A DNA stretch of 64,000 nt from Mycobacterium adipatum (GCF_001644575.1 NZ_CP015596.1:4960001-5024000); one strand, 5' to 3'. Numbered from the stretch's first letter, positions 42,949 to 51,212 are shown. The notes: generated by a model from the letters alone, not told the origin. Program-made: numbers and translations.

Positions 42949-42979
42949 GCCGCCCGGACACCAAAGGTCGCCGGGCGGC
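42949..42979 (-). terminator. Hairpin terminator after the glycoside hydrolase gene
   Basis: GCCGCCCGG pairs perfectly with CCGGGCGGC (42971-42979), a 9-bp GC stem with a 13-base loop, 12 bp beyond the stop of the hydrolase gene. Confidence 0.75.
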
Positions 42980-42991
42980 ACTGCTGGTCGT

Positions 42992-44539
42992 CTACTGGGT
43001 GCGATACACCTTCACGCCCACGAACGGCCGCCACGTCATGACGCCCCGTTGGAACGTCACCCTGGTCGCGCCGTTCACCCACTTCTCCGAGGACGTCGCC
43101 AATCCCAGATCCGGGGTCCACTTCTTGGCGAACTCCACGCTGGCCGTCTGCACGCCGGTCTCCGGCGAATACCAGACCCGGAACGGCTGCCACCCGCCGA
43201 AATCCTGGAAGCCGTCCTTGAAGGACGTCTTGGGCAGGATGTTCTTCCTGCGTACCAGGTCCGCAACGGGAGTGGGCGACGCCACGAACGTGCCCGGCGA
43301 TACCTCCCAGACCGTGCCGAGGGCGCGCAACTGCGTCGGGATCTTGAAGGGTCCGGTGAACACCGGGCTGAGTACCTCGCCGAAGCTGGGGTCGGTGAAC
43401 GCCGCGAACCGCTGGTAGACCGCGCCGGGGCCCGGTGGCGACGCGACCACCTGCTGCGCGGTCTTGGGAACCCAGTCGGACCGGTAGAGGCCGAACCGGT
43501 CGTCATCGGAACTGCTCGAGCTGTTGAGATCTCTTGTGGTGTAGAGCATCAGCGGGCCGGCATACGGGAGCTCGCGCCAGGTGCTGATCATGTCCGAGAT
43601 GAAGGCCGCCTGCGTCGCCTCGTTCACCCGATTGGTGGGGGCGCCGTACTCCGAGACCCAGATCTTCTTCGCGGCGTCGCCCTGTTCCAGCATCACCCTG
43701 CGCATCCGGACCAGTTGGTCCACCGGGGAGTCCGCCTGCAGCATGCCCTGCGAGAACTTCATGGTGTAGCTGTAGGGGTGATAGGACAGCGCGTCGAAGA
43801 ACGGTTTGGCACCCGCGGCGTACATGCGGGTCAGAAACGTGACCGGATCGATCGTCCATGAGCCCCAACTCTTTCCGGAGCCCAGGACGCCGCCCACCAC
43901 AATCGCGGCCGGGTCGGCGGCTTTGATCCGCGGATAGGCGGCCTTCAGCAGATCGGTATATCCGGCCGGATCCGGTTTCGGGTGATAACCGAATACGCCA
44001 TTGGGTTCGTTCCATATCTCGTACGCCGCAATTTTGCCTTTGTACCGTTGCGCGACTTTCGCCGTGAATTTCCCGTACTGCTCGGGTGAGGCCGGACGTC
44101 CGTGCGGGGGCAGCGCGTTCCACGCCTTGGCCCACCACGGGCTCGAGGTGATGGCGCAGATGATCGAGATGTTTGCCGCTGCTGCCGCAGCGACGACCCT
44201 GTCGGATCGCGACCAGTCGTAGCGGTTCTGCAGCGCCTCGACGCCTGCCCATGGGATTCCGATGCGCACCGTGCGGATATTGTTCTGGACCCAGCGCTGC
44301 ACCGTGGCCGCGACATCGGCGTCGTTGTAAAAGTAGACCTGGGAGTCAGCGAAGCCCAACGTGGTGGCTGAATTACTCAACGGCGCCACGTCGTCGGTGA
44401 TGACTTGGCGGTGCCGCTGCGACGTGGGAGTCGCCACCAGGGCGACAACGCAAAGCCCAGACACAATGGCGCCCAACGCTGCGCGCATTAATTTGCGGCG
44501 CCGGAATAATCTTCCGCCGCGCACTGTGCTCTTAAACAT
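42992..44539 (-). CDS. Exported glycoside hydrolase (clan GH-A, GH5/GH39-like)
   Basis: This 515-residue protein has an Arg-rich N-terminus and a hydrophobic signal or anchor (ALGAIVSGLCVVALVATP). A (beta/alpha)8 hydrolase domain follows, with the acid/base Glu in YEIWNEPNG (E178) and the nucleophile Glu in IWVSEYGAP (E297). Early strands contain VRIGIPWAGVE, and SYHPYSY lies between. A C-terminal region of about 140 residues, with QDFGGWQPFRVWYSPETGVQ, may bind wall or sugar. It probably cleaves a beta-linked polysaccharide outside the membrane. A terminator follows. Confidence 0.82.
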   Translation of the reverse strand: MFKSTVRGGRLFRRRKLMRAALGAIVSGLCVVALVATPTSQRHRQVITDDVAPLSNSATTLGFADSQVYFYNDADVAATVQRWVQNNIRTVRIGIPWAGVEALQNRYDWSRSDRVVAAAAAANISIICAITSSPWWAKAWNALPPHGRPASPEQYGKFTAKVAQRYKGKIAAYEIWNEPNGVFGYHPKPDPAGYTDLLKAAYPRIKAADPAAIVVGGVLGSGKSWGSWTIDPVTFLTRMYAAGAKPFFDALSYHPYSYTMKFSQGMLQADSPVDQLVRMRRVMLEQGDAAKKIWVSEYGAPTNRVNEATQAAFISDMISTWRELPYAGPLMLYTTRDLNSSSSSDDDRFGLYRSDWVPKTAQQVVASPPGPGAVYQRFAAFTDPSFGEVLSPVFTGPFKIPTQLRALGTVWEVSPGTFVASPTPVADLVRRKNILPKTSFKDGFQDFGGWQPFRVWYSPETGVQTASVEFAKKWTPDLGLATSSEKWVNGATRVTFQRGVMTWRPFVGVKVYRTQ

Positions 44540-44649
44540 CGCCGACCCTTCTCAATATCAGGTTATTTGTAACGGAAGGGCCATCAGAACCACCGCACCC
44601 AATTCGGCGTGTCGAAAACCCCCGGTCACGGTCCGGATACGGTGTGGAT

Positions 44650-45516
44650 ATGCGGATCGGTGTGGTGTTTCCCCAAACGGAACTGGGCGGCGATGCCGGC
44701 GCGGTGCGCGCTTACGGCCAACGGGTCGAAGAACTGGGTTTCACCCACGTCCTCGCCTACGACCACGTCGTGGGGGCTGACCCGGACGTACACGCCGGAT
44801 GGTCGGGGCCCTACGACGTGCACACCACCTTCCACGAGCCCCTGGTGATGTTCGGCTATCTGGCTGCCATCACCACGACCGTCGAACTGGTCACCGGAGT
44901 GGTCATCCTGCCCCAGCGCCAGACCGCCCTGGCTGCCAAGCAGGCGGCGGAGGTCGATCTGCTGAGCGGCGGGCGACTCCGCTTCGGCATCGGGATCGGC
45001 TGGAACGCGGTGGAGTACGAAGCGCTCGGCGAGGATTTCGGCAACCGCGGCAAGCGGTCCGAGGAACAGATCGCCCTGATGCGCCGGCTGTGGACCGAGC
45101 AGTCGGTGACCTTCACGGGCCGCTATCACCGCGTCACCGGCGCCGGCCTGGCACCGTTGCCGGCGCAGCGGCCGATCCCGGTGTGGATCGGCTCGGCGTC
45201 GGACGCCGGCTATCGGCGCGCCGGCCGGATCGCCGATGGCTGGTTTCCGATGATGGCGCCCGGCCCCGGTCTCGACCGTGCCCAGGCCGTCCTCTCCGAG
45301 GCGGCCGAGGCCGCGGGCCGGGATCCGTCCGCCATCGGTATGGAAGGGCGGGCCGGCTGGCGAGGTGACGATGACGCGACGTTGCGCGAGGTCGGTGCCT
45401 GGGCGCAGGCCGGTGCGTCACACCTGTCGATCAACACGATGGGCGCGGGACTGCGCACCGTGGACCAACATCTCGATGTGCTGGCCCGGTTGTCCGCGGC
45501 GCTGCCCGAATCATGA
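44650..45516 (+). CDS. LLM-class F420-dependent oxidoreductase
   Basis: This 288-residue protein has the luciferase-like TIM-barrel fold: MRIGVVFPQTELGGDAGAVR at the start, FTHVLAYDHVVG, LVTGVVILPQRQTALAAKQA, EVDLLSGGRLRFGIGIGWN, and RRAGRIADGWFPM. These positions match mycobacterial F420-binding members. The substrate is unknown. An in-frame GTG at 44644 is possible. Its stop overlaps the ATG of the acyltransferase gene (ATGA), so the two are coupled. Confidence 0.88.
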   Translation: MRIGVVFPQTELGGDAGAVRAYGQRVEELGFTHVLAYDHVVGADPDVHAGWSGPYDVHTTFHEPLVMFGYLAAITTTVELVTGVVILPQRQTALAAKQAAEVDLLSGGRLRFGIGIGWNAVEYEALGEDFGNRGKRSEEQIALMRRLWTEQSVTFTGRYHRVTGAGLAPLPAQRPIPVWIGSASDAGYRRAGRIADGWFPMMAPGPGLDRAQAVLSEAAEAAGRDPSAIGMEGRAGWRGDDDATLREVGAWAQAGASHLSINTMGAGLRTVDQHLDVLARLSAALPES

Positions 45517-46661
45517 CCCCCGCGGGCGAATCCGCGGCCGGCGGTTCGCCGGCGACCGATCGCCCCGCGACGGATCGGGTGGCATCGCTGACCGGGTTGC
45601 GCGCGGTGGCGGCGCTGCTCATCGTCGCCACCCATGCGGCCTTCGGAACCGGCCATCTCGATGACGGCTATCTCGGTCAGCTCTACGCGCGGCTGGAAGT
45701 CGGCGTCCCGGTGTTCTTCGTTCTGTCGGGTTACCTGTTGTTCGGGCCCTGGGTCGTGGCCGCGGCCCAGGGATCCCCGCCTCCCTCGGTGCACCGCTAC
45801 GCCCGTCGCCGGGTGCGCCGCATCGCGCCGGCCTACATCATCACGGTGCTGGCCGCCTTCGCGATCTACGAGTTCCGCTACGCCGGACCGAATCCCGGCC
45901 ACAGCTGGCTGGGACTGCTGAAGCATCTCACCCTGACCCAGATCTATCCGCCGCTGTACTACGCCGAGATGCATCAGGGGCTGACCCAGATGTGGAGTCT
46001 GGCAGTCGAAGTCGCCTTCTATGCGGTGCTGCCGTTGCTGGCCGGGTTGCTGCTGTCGGTGCTGTGCGGCGGGGTGTGGCGACCGGGTCGGCTGTTGGCG
46101 GCGCTGGCCGCGCTCGGCGCAGTGACACCGTTGTGGCTGCTGCTGCCGCAGGTCACCGACGTGCTGCCGCCGTCGGCAACCATCTGGTTGCCTGCGCATC
46201 TCATCTACTTCATCGGCGGGATGTGCCTGGTCGTGTTGCGGGAACTCGGCATCGGATGCCGCGCCGCCATCGCGCTGCCGATCGCGGTGGCCGCGCTGTT
46301 GGTGGTGGCGCTGCCGATCGCCGGTGATGTCACCGCCCCGGATGTCGAACCATGGCAGCGGATGCTCAAGACGATCCTCTACGCGGTGGTGGCCGTGGGC
46401 CTGCTGGCGCCGCTGGTGCGCGACACCGGCAGCGGGTACGCACGCCTGCTGAGCGCCCGGCCGGTGGTGTGGCTCGGCGAGATCTCCTACGAGATCTTCC
46501 TCTTGCACGTGATCGCGATGGAGTTCGCGATGGCCGAGGTATTGCGCTGGCCGATGTTCACCGGCTCGATGCCGGGACTGTTCCTCGTCACGACGGCGAT
46601 GACGGTGCCGCCGGCGTGGCTGTTGCACCGCGCTACGCGGGTGCCGACGACGTTGAACTAA
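45513..46661 (+). CDS. Acyltransferase family 3 membrane protein
   Basis: This 382-residue protein has about ten membrane helices and the family motifs SLTGLRAVAALLIVATHA (catalytic-region His), RLEVGVPVFFVLSGYLLF, and RRVRRIAPAYIITVL. The late segment WLGEISYEIFLLHVIAMEF is also typical. Members transfer acyl groups to sugars, lipids or antibiotics at the membrane. It is coupled to the F420-type oxidoreductase upstream, which suggests a shared modification pathway. The substrate is unknown. Confidence 0.9.
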   Translation: MTPAGESAAGGSPATDRPATDRVASLTGLRAVAALLIVATHAAFGTGHLDDGYLGQLYARLEVGVPVFFVLSGYLLFGPWVVAAAQGSPPPSVHRYARRRVRRIAPAYIITVLAAFAIYEFRYAGPNPGHSWLGLLKHLTLTQIYPPLYYAEMHQGLTQMWSLAVEVAFYAVLPLLAGLLLSVLCGGVWRPGRLLAALAALGAVTPLWLLLPQVTDVLPPSATIWLPAHLIYFIGGMCLVVLRELGIGCRAAIALPIAVAALLVVALPIAGDVTAPDVEPWQRMLKTILYAVVAVGLLAPLVRDTGSGYARLLSARPVVWLGEISYEIFLLHVIAMEFAMAEVLRWPMFTGSMPGLFLVTTAMTVPPAWLLHRATRVPTTLN

Positions 46662-46688
46662 CGACGTCGAACTAACGACGTTCAACTA
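46647..46688. repeat. 14-bp tandem repeat, three units, at a convergent junction
   Basis: ACGACGTTGAACTA, ACGACGTCGAACTA and ACGACGTTCAACTA follow each other directly. They cover the acyltransferase stop and the last codon of the DUF1622 gene. Because 14 is not a multiple of 3, each unit's TAA/TA falls in a different frame. The arms GTTGAAC and GTTCAAC could also form a weak hairpin. Confidence 0.8.
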
Positions 46689-47057
46689 ATCACGCTGCGT
46701 GACAACATCATCGGACGGCTTGGAGCGCTGCTGCCACGGCCACCGCCCGCTGATCTCCACTTCGAGGGAGAAGCTGAGGAAGGTCCGGATCAACACGATT
46801 CCGGCCAGCACCACCACGCTCTGCCAGGTCGGTGTCAGAGCTACCGTGCGGATGATGTCGGCGGCCACCAGGAACTCCAGGCCCAGCAGGATCGAACGGC
46901 CCAGCTGTTCCCGGAAGTAGCGGTAGGCGTCACCGGACCGCCCCGCCATCTTGCGGATGGTCACGACACCGGCGAGTATCGCGCCCACGGCGATCACCGC
47001 CACGCCGATCCCGTCGATCACCTTGCCGACCGTCTCGATGACCTCGTAGAAGCTCAT
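46686..47057 (-). CDS. DUF1622-family membrane protein
   Basis: This 123-residue protein has three hydrophobic segments: GIGVAVIAVGAILAGVVTIR, LLGLEFLVAADIIRTVAL and VVVLAGIVLIRTFLSFSLE. A conserved hydrophilic loop YRYFREQLGRSILL lies between them. This is the DUF1622 layout, a widespread family without a known function. The C-terminal tail is charged. It lies 23 bp downstream of the efflux pump gene and may share its transcript. Confidence 0.82.
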   Translation of the reverse strand: MSFYEVIETVGKVIDGIGVAVIAVGAILAGVVTIRKMAGRSGDAYRYFREQLGRSILLGLEFLVAADIIRTVALTPTWQSVVVLAGIVLIRTFLSFSLEVEISGRWPWQQRSKPSDDVVTQRD

Positions 47058-47080
47058 GGCGCAACGTTAGGGGCAGGGCA

Positions 47081-47728
47081 TCAACCGCCGCACCGTGTCC
47101 CGGGAATCGGTGCGCAACAGGTATCGCCACGCCACGCGTCACGCCCCTCCTTGACGGCGACGGCGGCGATCACCAACGCCGCGAGCGGGTCGGCCCACGA
47201 CCAACCGAAGGCACGTTTGAGCACCAGACCGGCCAGCAGTACGCCCGACAGGTAGGTGCACAACAACGTCTGCTTCGAATCGGCGACCGCCGACGCCGAA
47301 CCCAGTTCGCGGCCGGCCCGACGTTGCGCCCATGACAGCACCGGCATGATGACCAGGCTCAGCGCTGCCAGCGCGATCCCGACGACGGAATGCCGGGCCT
47401 CCTGCGCACCGAGCAGCGAACGCACCGCGTCGACCGTGACGAAGACCGCCAAACCGAAGAACGCGAAAGCGATGATCCGCAGGGCTGTCTTCTCGCGGGC
47501 TTCGGGATCTGGACCGGCGAACTGCCATGCCACGGCTACCGCCGACGATACTTCGATCACCGAGTCCAGCCCGAAACCGACCAACGCGCTGGAGGACACC
47601 CGTGTGCCCTCGGTCAGGGCCACGACCGCTTCGATGACGTTGTAGGAGATGGTTCCCGCCACGAGCCAGCGGATCCGTCTCGACAGCAGCGCCCGGCGCT
47701 CGGTCCCGAGAACGCGCCCACCGGCCAT
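47081..47728 (-). CDS. Cation diffusion facilitator-type efflux protein
   Basis: This 215-residue protein of the CDF/cation efflux type has about five or six membrane helices. LVGFGLDSVIEVSSAVAVAW matches the first metal-binding helix (D, with E/S replacing some positions), and SVADSKQTLLCTY-type segment (AVADSKQTLLCTYLSG) matches the second (D and K/Q). The C-terminal Cys-rich tail (DTCCAPIPGTRC) is unusual and could bind metal. The ATG at 47728 overlaps the stop of the metal-sensor gene (TGATG); codons further upstream overlap that gene. It probably exports Cd2+, Pb2+ or Zn2+. Confidence 0.82.
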   Translation of the reverse strand: MAGGRVLGTERRALLSRRIRWLVAGTISYNVIEAVVALTEGTRVSSSALVGFGLDSVIEVSSAVAVAWQFAGPDPEAREKTALRIIAFAFFGLAVFVTVDAVRSLLGAQEARHSVVGIALAALSLVIMPVLSWAQRRAGRELGSASAVADSKQTLLCTYLSGVLLAGLVLKRAFGWSWADPLAALVIAAVAVKEGRDAWRGDTCCAPIPGTRCGG

Positions 47729-48066
47729 CAGCGGCACCCGCATCCCGCGCCGTCGACACCCGCGCAGCCACACCTCGGGTCGACGGCCAGCACCAGGCCC
47801 ATCAGATCGGTGAGTGCATCACCGATGCGGCTGTCCGCCAGCTCATACCGGGTGCGGCGCCCCTCGGGAACGGCAACCACCAGCCCGCACCCCCGCAGGC
47901 ACGCGAGGTGGTTGGACAGGATCTGGCGGGAGACCCCCAGTTCCTCGGCGAGCTCGGACGGATAGCCGGCGGCCCCGTTGAGGCTGAGCAGTATCCGGGT
48001 GCGCGTGGCATCCGAGAGCGCATGCCCGAAGCGGGCCAGCGCGTCGGTGTGCGCCAATGTTCGCAT
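47728..48066 (-). CDS. cmtR: ArsR/SmtB metal sensor, CmtR type
   Basis: This 112-residue winged-helix repressor has recognition helix SRQILSNHLACLRGCGLVV and wing EGRRTRYELAD. Cys at about positions 56 and 60 (HLACLRGC), with Cys near 99-101 (VDPRCGC), match the Cd/Pb ligands Cys57, Cys61 and Cys102 of M. tuberculosis CmtR. Extra C-terminal Cys (GCGCR) may add ligands. It should release DNA on binding Cd2+ or Pb2+ and so induce itself and the coupled efflux pump. A perfect palindrome lies just before its start. Confidence 0.85.
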   Translation of the reverse strand: MRTLAHTDALARFGHALSDATRTRILLSLNGAAGYPSELAEELGVSRQILSNHLACLRGCGLVVAVPEGRRTRYELADSRIGDALTDLMGLVLAVDPRCGCAGVDGAGCGCR

Positions 48067-48074
48067 GGCCGAGA

Positions 48075-48096
48075 TAGTACATCGAATTCTGTACTA
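48075..48096. promoter_or_regulatory. Operator/promoter of the CmtR-like gene
   Basis: TAGTACA-N8-TGTACTA is a perfect palindrome with 7-bp arms, 9-30 bp upstream of the gene start. On the minus strand the proximal arm includes TACTAT, a good -10 element placed for a very short leader. Repressor binding would therefore block the promoter. Confidence 0.75.
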
Positions 48097-48101
48097 AGTC
48101 T

Positions 48102-48344
48102 TCACCGCCAGTCGCGAAAGGCCGCCAAGAGCCGCTCCCGGAACGCCGGGTCCAGCTGCCCGCTGTCCACCTTGCCGAGGACACCCACGGTGCTGCGCAG
48201 CTGTTGCAGATAGTTGTGGCAGCCTTCGCACTCGCCCAGATGGCGGTCGAAACGCGCCCGCGTATCCAGATCCAGCACACCGTCGAGGTAATCGGTCACC
48301 AGTTCCACCAGTCGGATGCAATCCAGCGATTCGGCATCGCTCAT
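48102..48344 (-). CDS. Zinc-finger anti-sigma factor
   Basis: This 80-residue protein has the HLGECEGCHNYL motif (H-x3-C-x2-C) of the ZAS/zf-HC2 group at about residues 35-46, preceded by LVTDYLDGVLDLDTRARFDRH. There is no membrane helix, so it is a soluble, possibly redox- or metal-sensitive anti-sigma factor. It overlaps the sigma gene by 4 bp (ATGA), the usual arrangement for a cognate pair. Confidence 0.88.
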   Translation of the reverse strand: MSDAESLDCIRLVELVTDYLDGVLDLDTRARFDRHLGECEGCHNYLQQLRSTVGVLGKVDSGQLDPAFRERLLAAFRDWR

Positions 48345-48976
48345 CGCGACTCCTTCAGATAGTCCTCAAGCGTCTGCCGCAGCGCGGCGCGGCCCCGGTG
48401 CAACAGCACGCGTTGATTGACCGCACTGATCTCCAACAGCGCGCTCACCTCCGCGGCCGTCATGCCCAGCACATCGCGCATGGTGAGCACGTCACGCTGC
48501 CGCGCCGGAAGTTTGTCGAGTTCGCGTCGGGTCACGGCCAACAGTTCGTCACCGAGCACCGACCCCTCGGGAGTGTCCGGAAACGGTGCCGGCGCTTCGT
48601 GTTCCTTCCAGTGACCGTCCCACTGCCGACCGTCCGCACGGAACCGGGCCGGGTCGACCGTGCCGCCGGTGAACGCCGTGATCTGGACCTCGATTTCCCT
48701 GCGCTCACGCTTACCACGCGTCTTGGCGATGTTCACCAACACCGTGAAAAGCCATGTGCGCAAGGAGGATCGGCACTCGAAGGTGTCGATACCCTTGAGC
48801 AGCGCGATCCAGGTCTCCTGCACCACCTCTTCGGCGATCTCGCGGCTGGCCACGTAGCCGCCGGCCACCCGCAGCATCGACGGAGTGTGCCGCTCGACCA
48901 AGGCCGCGAAGGCGGCCTCGTCGCCGAGCCGCAGCGCGGCGACGAGGCTGTCCTCATCAGCTGTCGATACCGTCAT
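48341..48976 (-). CDS. ECF RNA polymerase sigma factor
   Basis: This 211-residue protein has sigma region 2 (FAALVERHTPSMLRVAGGYV, SREIAEEVVQETWIALLKGI) and region 4 (LDKLPARQRDVLTMRDVLGM, TAAEVSALLEISAVNQRVLL, HRGRAAL). A cytosolic zinc anti-sigma gene follows with overlap. The ATG at 48976 lies 7 bp downstream of the DUF417 gene, so all three probably form one operon, likely autoregulated. The DUF417 (RclC-like) partner suggests oxidative or reactive-chlorine stress (inference). Confidence 0.9.
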   Translation of the reverse strand: MTVSTADEDSLVAALRLGDEAAFAALVERHTPSMLRVAGGYVASREIAEEVVQETWIALLKGIDTFECRSSLRTWLFTVLVNIAKTRGKRERREIEVQITAFTGGTVDPARFRADGRQWDGHWKEHEAPAPFPDTPEGSVLGDELLAVTRRELDKLPARQRDVLTMRDVLGMTAAEVSALLEISAVNQRVLLHRGRAALRQTLEDYLKESR

Positions 48977-48983
48977 GGCGGTG

Positions 48984-49502
48984 TCAGCGTAGGACTGGAA
49001 GCTTGTCCGCGCGCTCGGTTTGCCGGCGTGCGGCGGCCAGCGAATCGGCGAGGGTCCACAGCGATATTCCGAGCAGGGCCGCGTCTTTGATGAGGAACTG
49101 CCCTGTCGAGGACAGCACCGGGAAGCCCCCGGCCGAGGCCTCACCGACTCCCGGGGTCGTGAACAGGAAGCTCAGCGTCGCCGTGAACAAGCCCACGGCC
49201 ACCACGCTGCCCACCGCCGAGATCCGCGGCAGCCACGGCTTCACCGCCAGCAGGGCGGCCGTTGCGAGTTCCAGCAGACCGAGCAGTGCGGAGAAGGCCG
49301 TCACCGGGAGGATGTCGTACACCCAACTCATGAGCGGACTGTTTTCGACCAGCGGCTGGATGCCGTGCGCCTCGTAGGAGGTGAATTTCAGTGCACCGAT
49401 CCAGGCCAGCACCAGCACCAGGCCGTATCGTGCGGCGTTGCCGCCGATATCGGCCAGCGCCGACTCGGCACGGATGAATCGCGCTTCGCGCGTGATGGTC
49501 AT
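48984..49502 (-). CDS. DUF417/YkgB-RclC-like membrane protein
   Basis: The 172-residue protein has four membrane helices: LVLVLAWIGALKFTSYEAHG, LPVTAFSALLGLLELATAALLA, AVGSVVAVGLFTATLSFLFT and LIKDAALLGISLWTLADSL (landmarks). WIGALKFTSYEAHGIQPLVE and NSPLMSW are family signatures. Relatives such as E. coli RclC help survival of reactive chlorine. It leads the operon with the sigma and anti-sigma genes. Confidence 0.85.
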   Translation of the reverse strand: MTITREARFIRAESALADIGGNAARYGLVLVLAWIGALKFTSYEAHGIQPLVENSPLMSWVYDILPVTAFSALLGLLELATAALLAVKPWLPRISAVGSVVAVGLFTATLSFLFTTPGVGEASAGGFPVLSSTGQFLIKDAALLGISLWTLADSLAAARRQTERADKLPVLR

Positions 49503-49506
49503 GGGT

Positions 49507-49547
49507 CACTCCTTTGCGTTCCGGTCATCGGTTACGCAAAGGGAGTG
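49507..49547. promoter_or_regulatory. Long inverted repeat upstream of the DUF417 gene
   Basis: CACTCCTTTGCGT (49507-49519) and ACGCAAAGGGAGTG (49534-49547) are complementary over 13 bases apart from one extra base. The left arm contains the minus-strand AAAGGAGTG ribosome-binding site. This could be an operator or an RNA hairpin that hides the ribosome-binding site. Confidence 0.5.
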
Positions 49548-49599
49548 TGGCCTCGACGGCCAAGCGTTACAGACCGCCGGGTGCTACTGGGTAGCGGCG

Positions 49600-49995
49600 C
49601 TACGGCGTACCCGACTGCGGCAGCGGCGCCACGTCCGCACGCTGGGCACTGATGAGTTCGACGCCGTCACCCACATCGACGGTGACGACCTCTTCATGTT
49701 CATGCGGTTGATCGAAGAACGGGAGCCCGAGCAGTCCGCGGAAGTCGCCGGTATCGACGAAGGTGTGCGCCCGGGCGAACAGCGGTTGCACGTCGAACAC
49801 CCGCACCCGGAGTTTCTCGCGGCTGAGCCTGCCGAGTTCCCGGCCGGATTCGGGATCGGTGATCACCTGACCGGTGCCGGAATGCACCCCGAAGATCATC
49901 CCGGTGACCACCCCGGACTGCGCGCCCCGATTGATGACCAGGGTGTAGTCGTCCTCGATCAGCGCGACTTGTCCGCAGATCGGTTGCGCGCTCAC
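49600..49995 (-). CDS. Hypothetical protein, 131 aa
   Basis: I do not recognise the family with confidence. The beta-rich protein contains ALIEDDYTLVINRGAQSGVV and then TGMIFGVHSGTGQVI, followed by an acidic, His-containing C-terminus. The pattern NRGAQSGVVTGMIF resembles FlgT/curli-associated beta-barrel segments that bind at envelope surfaces, but the match is loose. The GTG at 49995 overlaps the stop of the membrane protein gene upstream (GTGA), so the two are coupled. Confidence 0.65.
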   Translation of the reverse strand: MSAQPICGQVALIEDDYTLVINRGAQSGVVTGMIFGVHSGTGQVITDPESGRELGRLSREKLRVRVFDVQPLFARAHTFVDTGDFRGLLGLPFFDQPHEHEEVVTVDVGDGVELISAQRADVAPLPQSGTP

Positions 49996-50708
49996 GAAGC
50001 CGCCGCGGAACCGGCCTGGATCCGGGGCCGCAACCGGTAGGCGTCGACGTGGACGGGTTCGGCATCGCGCTCGCTGTCGTCCTGTTCGGTGCCCAGGGCG
50101 AGTTCGACGGCCGTTTTCGCCTGGAAGAGCGCGATGACCGCCTGCTGGTGCCGTTCGGACCCGAGGGAGTTGAGCGCGAGCGTCAGCTTCCTGTCCACAT
50201 AGCCCACCGAACGGGACAGCTCCGATTCGGCGGCGGCCGGTGCGGCAGCGTTCCTGGTGAACCAGCGGTGCCCGAGCGCGCCGAGAGCGATCGCGCTGAC
50301 CGGCACGACCACCACACTGCAGATCAGCCCGAGCGTGCCCGTCGCGGCGATGGCACCGACGACCCCGACCAACATGGTCAGGGCCAGGACGGCGAGCAGT
50401 TGCAGGGCAGCCGGCACCGCCTCGATCGCACGCCCGATCTGCGCGAGCGCGCGGGCGATGAATCGCGCGCCGCCCGCGATCGCCCTCGTCGCGGCGGTCG
50501 CGGCGGTCCGGGAGGTCTTGGCGGCGGTGCGGCCGAACTCGTCGACCTGCGTGCGACCGATCGGAGACTTCGGCATCGACCACGACCGCTGCCGGCCCGC
50601 GGGACGCGCGGGAGCAGGCGGCGCAGTATCGGCAGCGGTCGCGGCCTCTGCGCCTGTCTCCTGCTCCACCGAGGGGTTCACATTGATCACATTTGTCTCA
50701 GCAACCAC
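49992..50708 (-). CDS. Hypothetical membrane protein, about 238 aa
   Basis: It has an Ala/Pro/Thr-rich acidic N-terminus and a basic middle (TQVDEFGRTAAKTSRTAATA). Two adjacent hydrophobic segments follow (LQLLAVLALTMLVGVVGAIA and LGLICSVVVVPVSAIALGAL), then a helical C-terminal region. The start is uncertain: the GTG at 50708 has a GGGGGA sequence about 10 bases upstream, and further GTG codons follow within 25 bp. No family is recognised. It is translationally coupled to the 131-residue protein downstream. Confidence 0.6.
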   Translation of the reverse strand: MVAETNVINVNPSVEQETGAEAATAADTAPPAPARPAGRQRSWSMPKSPIGRTQVDEFGRTAAKTSRTAATAATRAIAGGARFIARALAQIGRAIEAVPAALQLLAVLALTMLVGVVGAIAATGTLGLICSVVVVPVSAIALGALGHRWFTRNAAAPAAAESELSRSVGYVDRKLTLALNSLGSERHQQAVIALFQAKTAVELALGTEQDDSERDAEPVHVDAYRLRPRIQAGSAAAS

Positions 50709-50757
50709 ACCCGTATCATCCCCCGGACCGGCCGCGATCGGCTCGTGGCGCGCCGCG

Positions 50758-51054
50758 TCAGAGCCGAATCCACTGGCCGAGGAACCAGAATCCCCAGCCG
50801 TCGCCGTTACCCGCGCGCATCGGTTCGACACGCTGCCCGTTGTGCATGAACGGCTGGTGGTCATTGCGGGCCTGGTCGATCCCCCGCCGCTGCCAGTCGT
50901 TGTTCTGCGGCGCCGGGGCGCAGGCCTGGGCGTTGGGTTGCCCGCAGGGACGCCCGGGGTCGGCGCCGGCCGTACCCGAACCGACGCCCAGCAGACCGGC
51001 CAGGGCGATGCCACCGGCGAGGATCGGGGCGGCGGTCCGACACGAAAGCAACAT
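50758..51054 (-). CDS. Small exported mycobacterial protein
   Basis: This 98-residue protein has a signal peptide (MLLSCRTAAPILAGGIALAG, cleavage near AGA). The mature part is rich in Pro, Asn, Gln and Trp: DPGRPCGQPNAQACAPAPQ, QPFMHNGQRVEPM, and it ends WGFWFLGQWIRL. Two Cys may pair. The ATG at 51054 has GGAG nearby; another ATG is 12 bp upstream. I know similar small secreted proteins in mycobacteria, but no function. Confidence 0.7.
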   Translation of the reverse strand: MLLSCRTAAPILAGGIALAGLLGVGSGTAGADPGRPCGQPNAQACAPAPQNNDWQRRGIDQARNDHQPFMHNGQRVEPMRAGNGDGWGFWFLGQWIRL

Positions 51055-51212
51055 GTGCGACTCCATTCGATCGTGTGTGTTCACGCGGCACCTCACCGCC
51101 ACACGAGAAGGACGCTATGGCCGCCGATTGGGTGACCACTGTGCTGAGGTTAGGCGCCCGCTGTGCATCCCATAACGGAATGAAATGCGCTCGGTAACAG
51201 ACTTGTTGAGCG

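Noticed and set aside
51143..51161. TGAGGTTAGGCGCCCGCTG as a third iron box
   Set aside because: Only one half matches the IdeR consensus (11 of 19) and the flanking exported-protein gene has no iron link.
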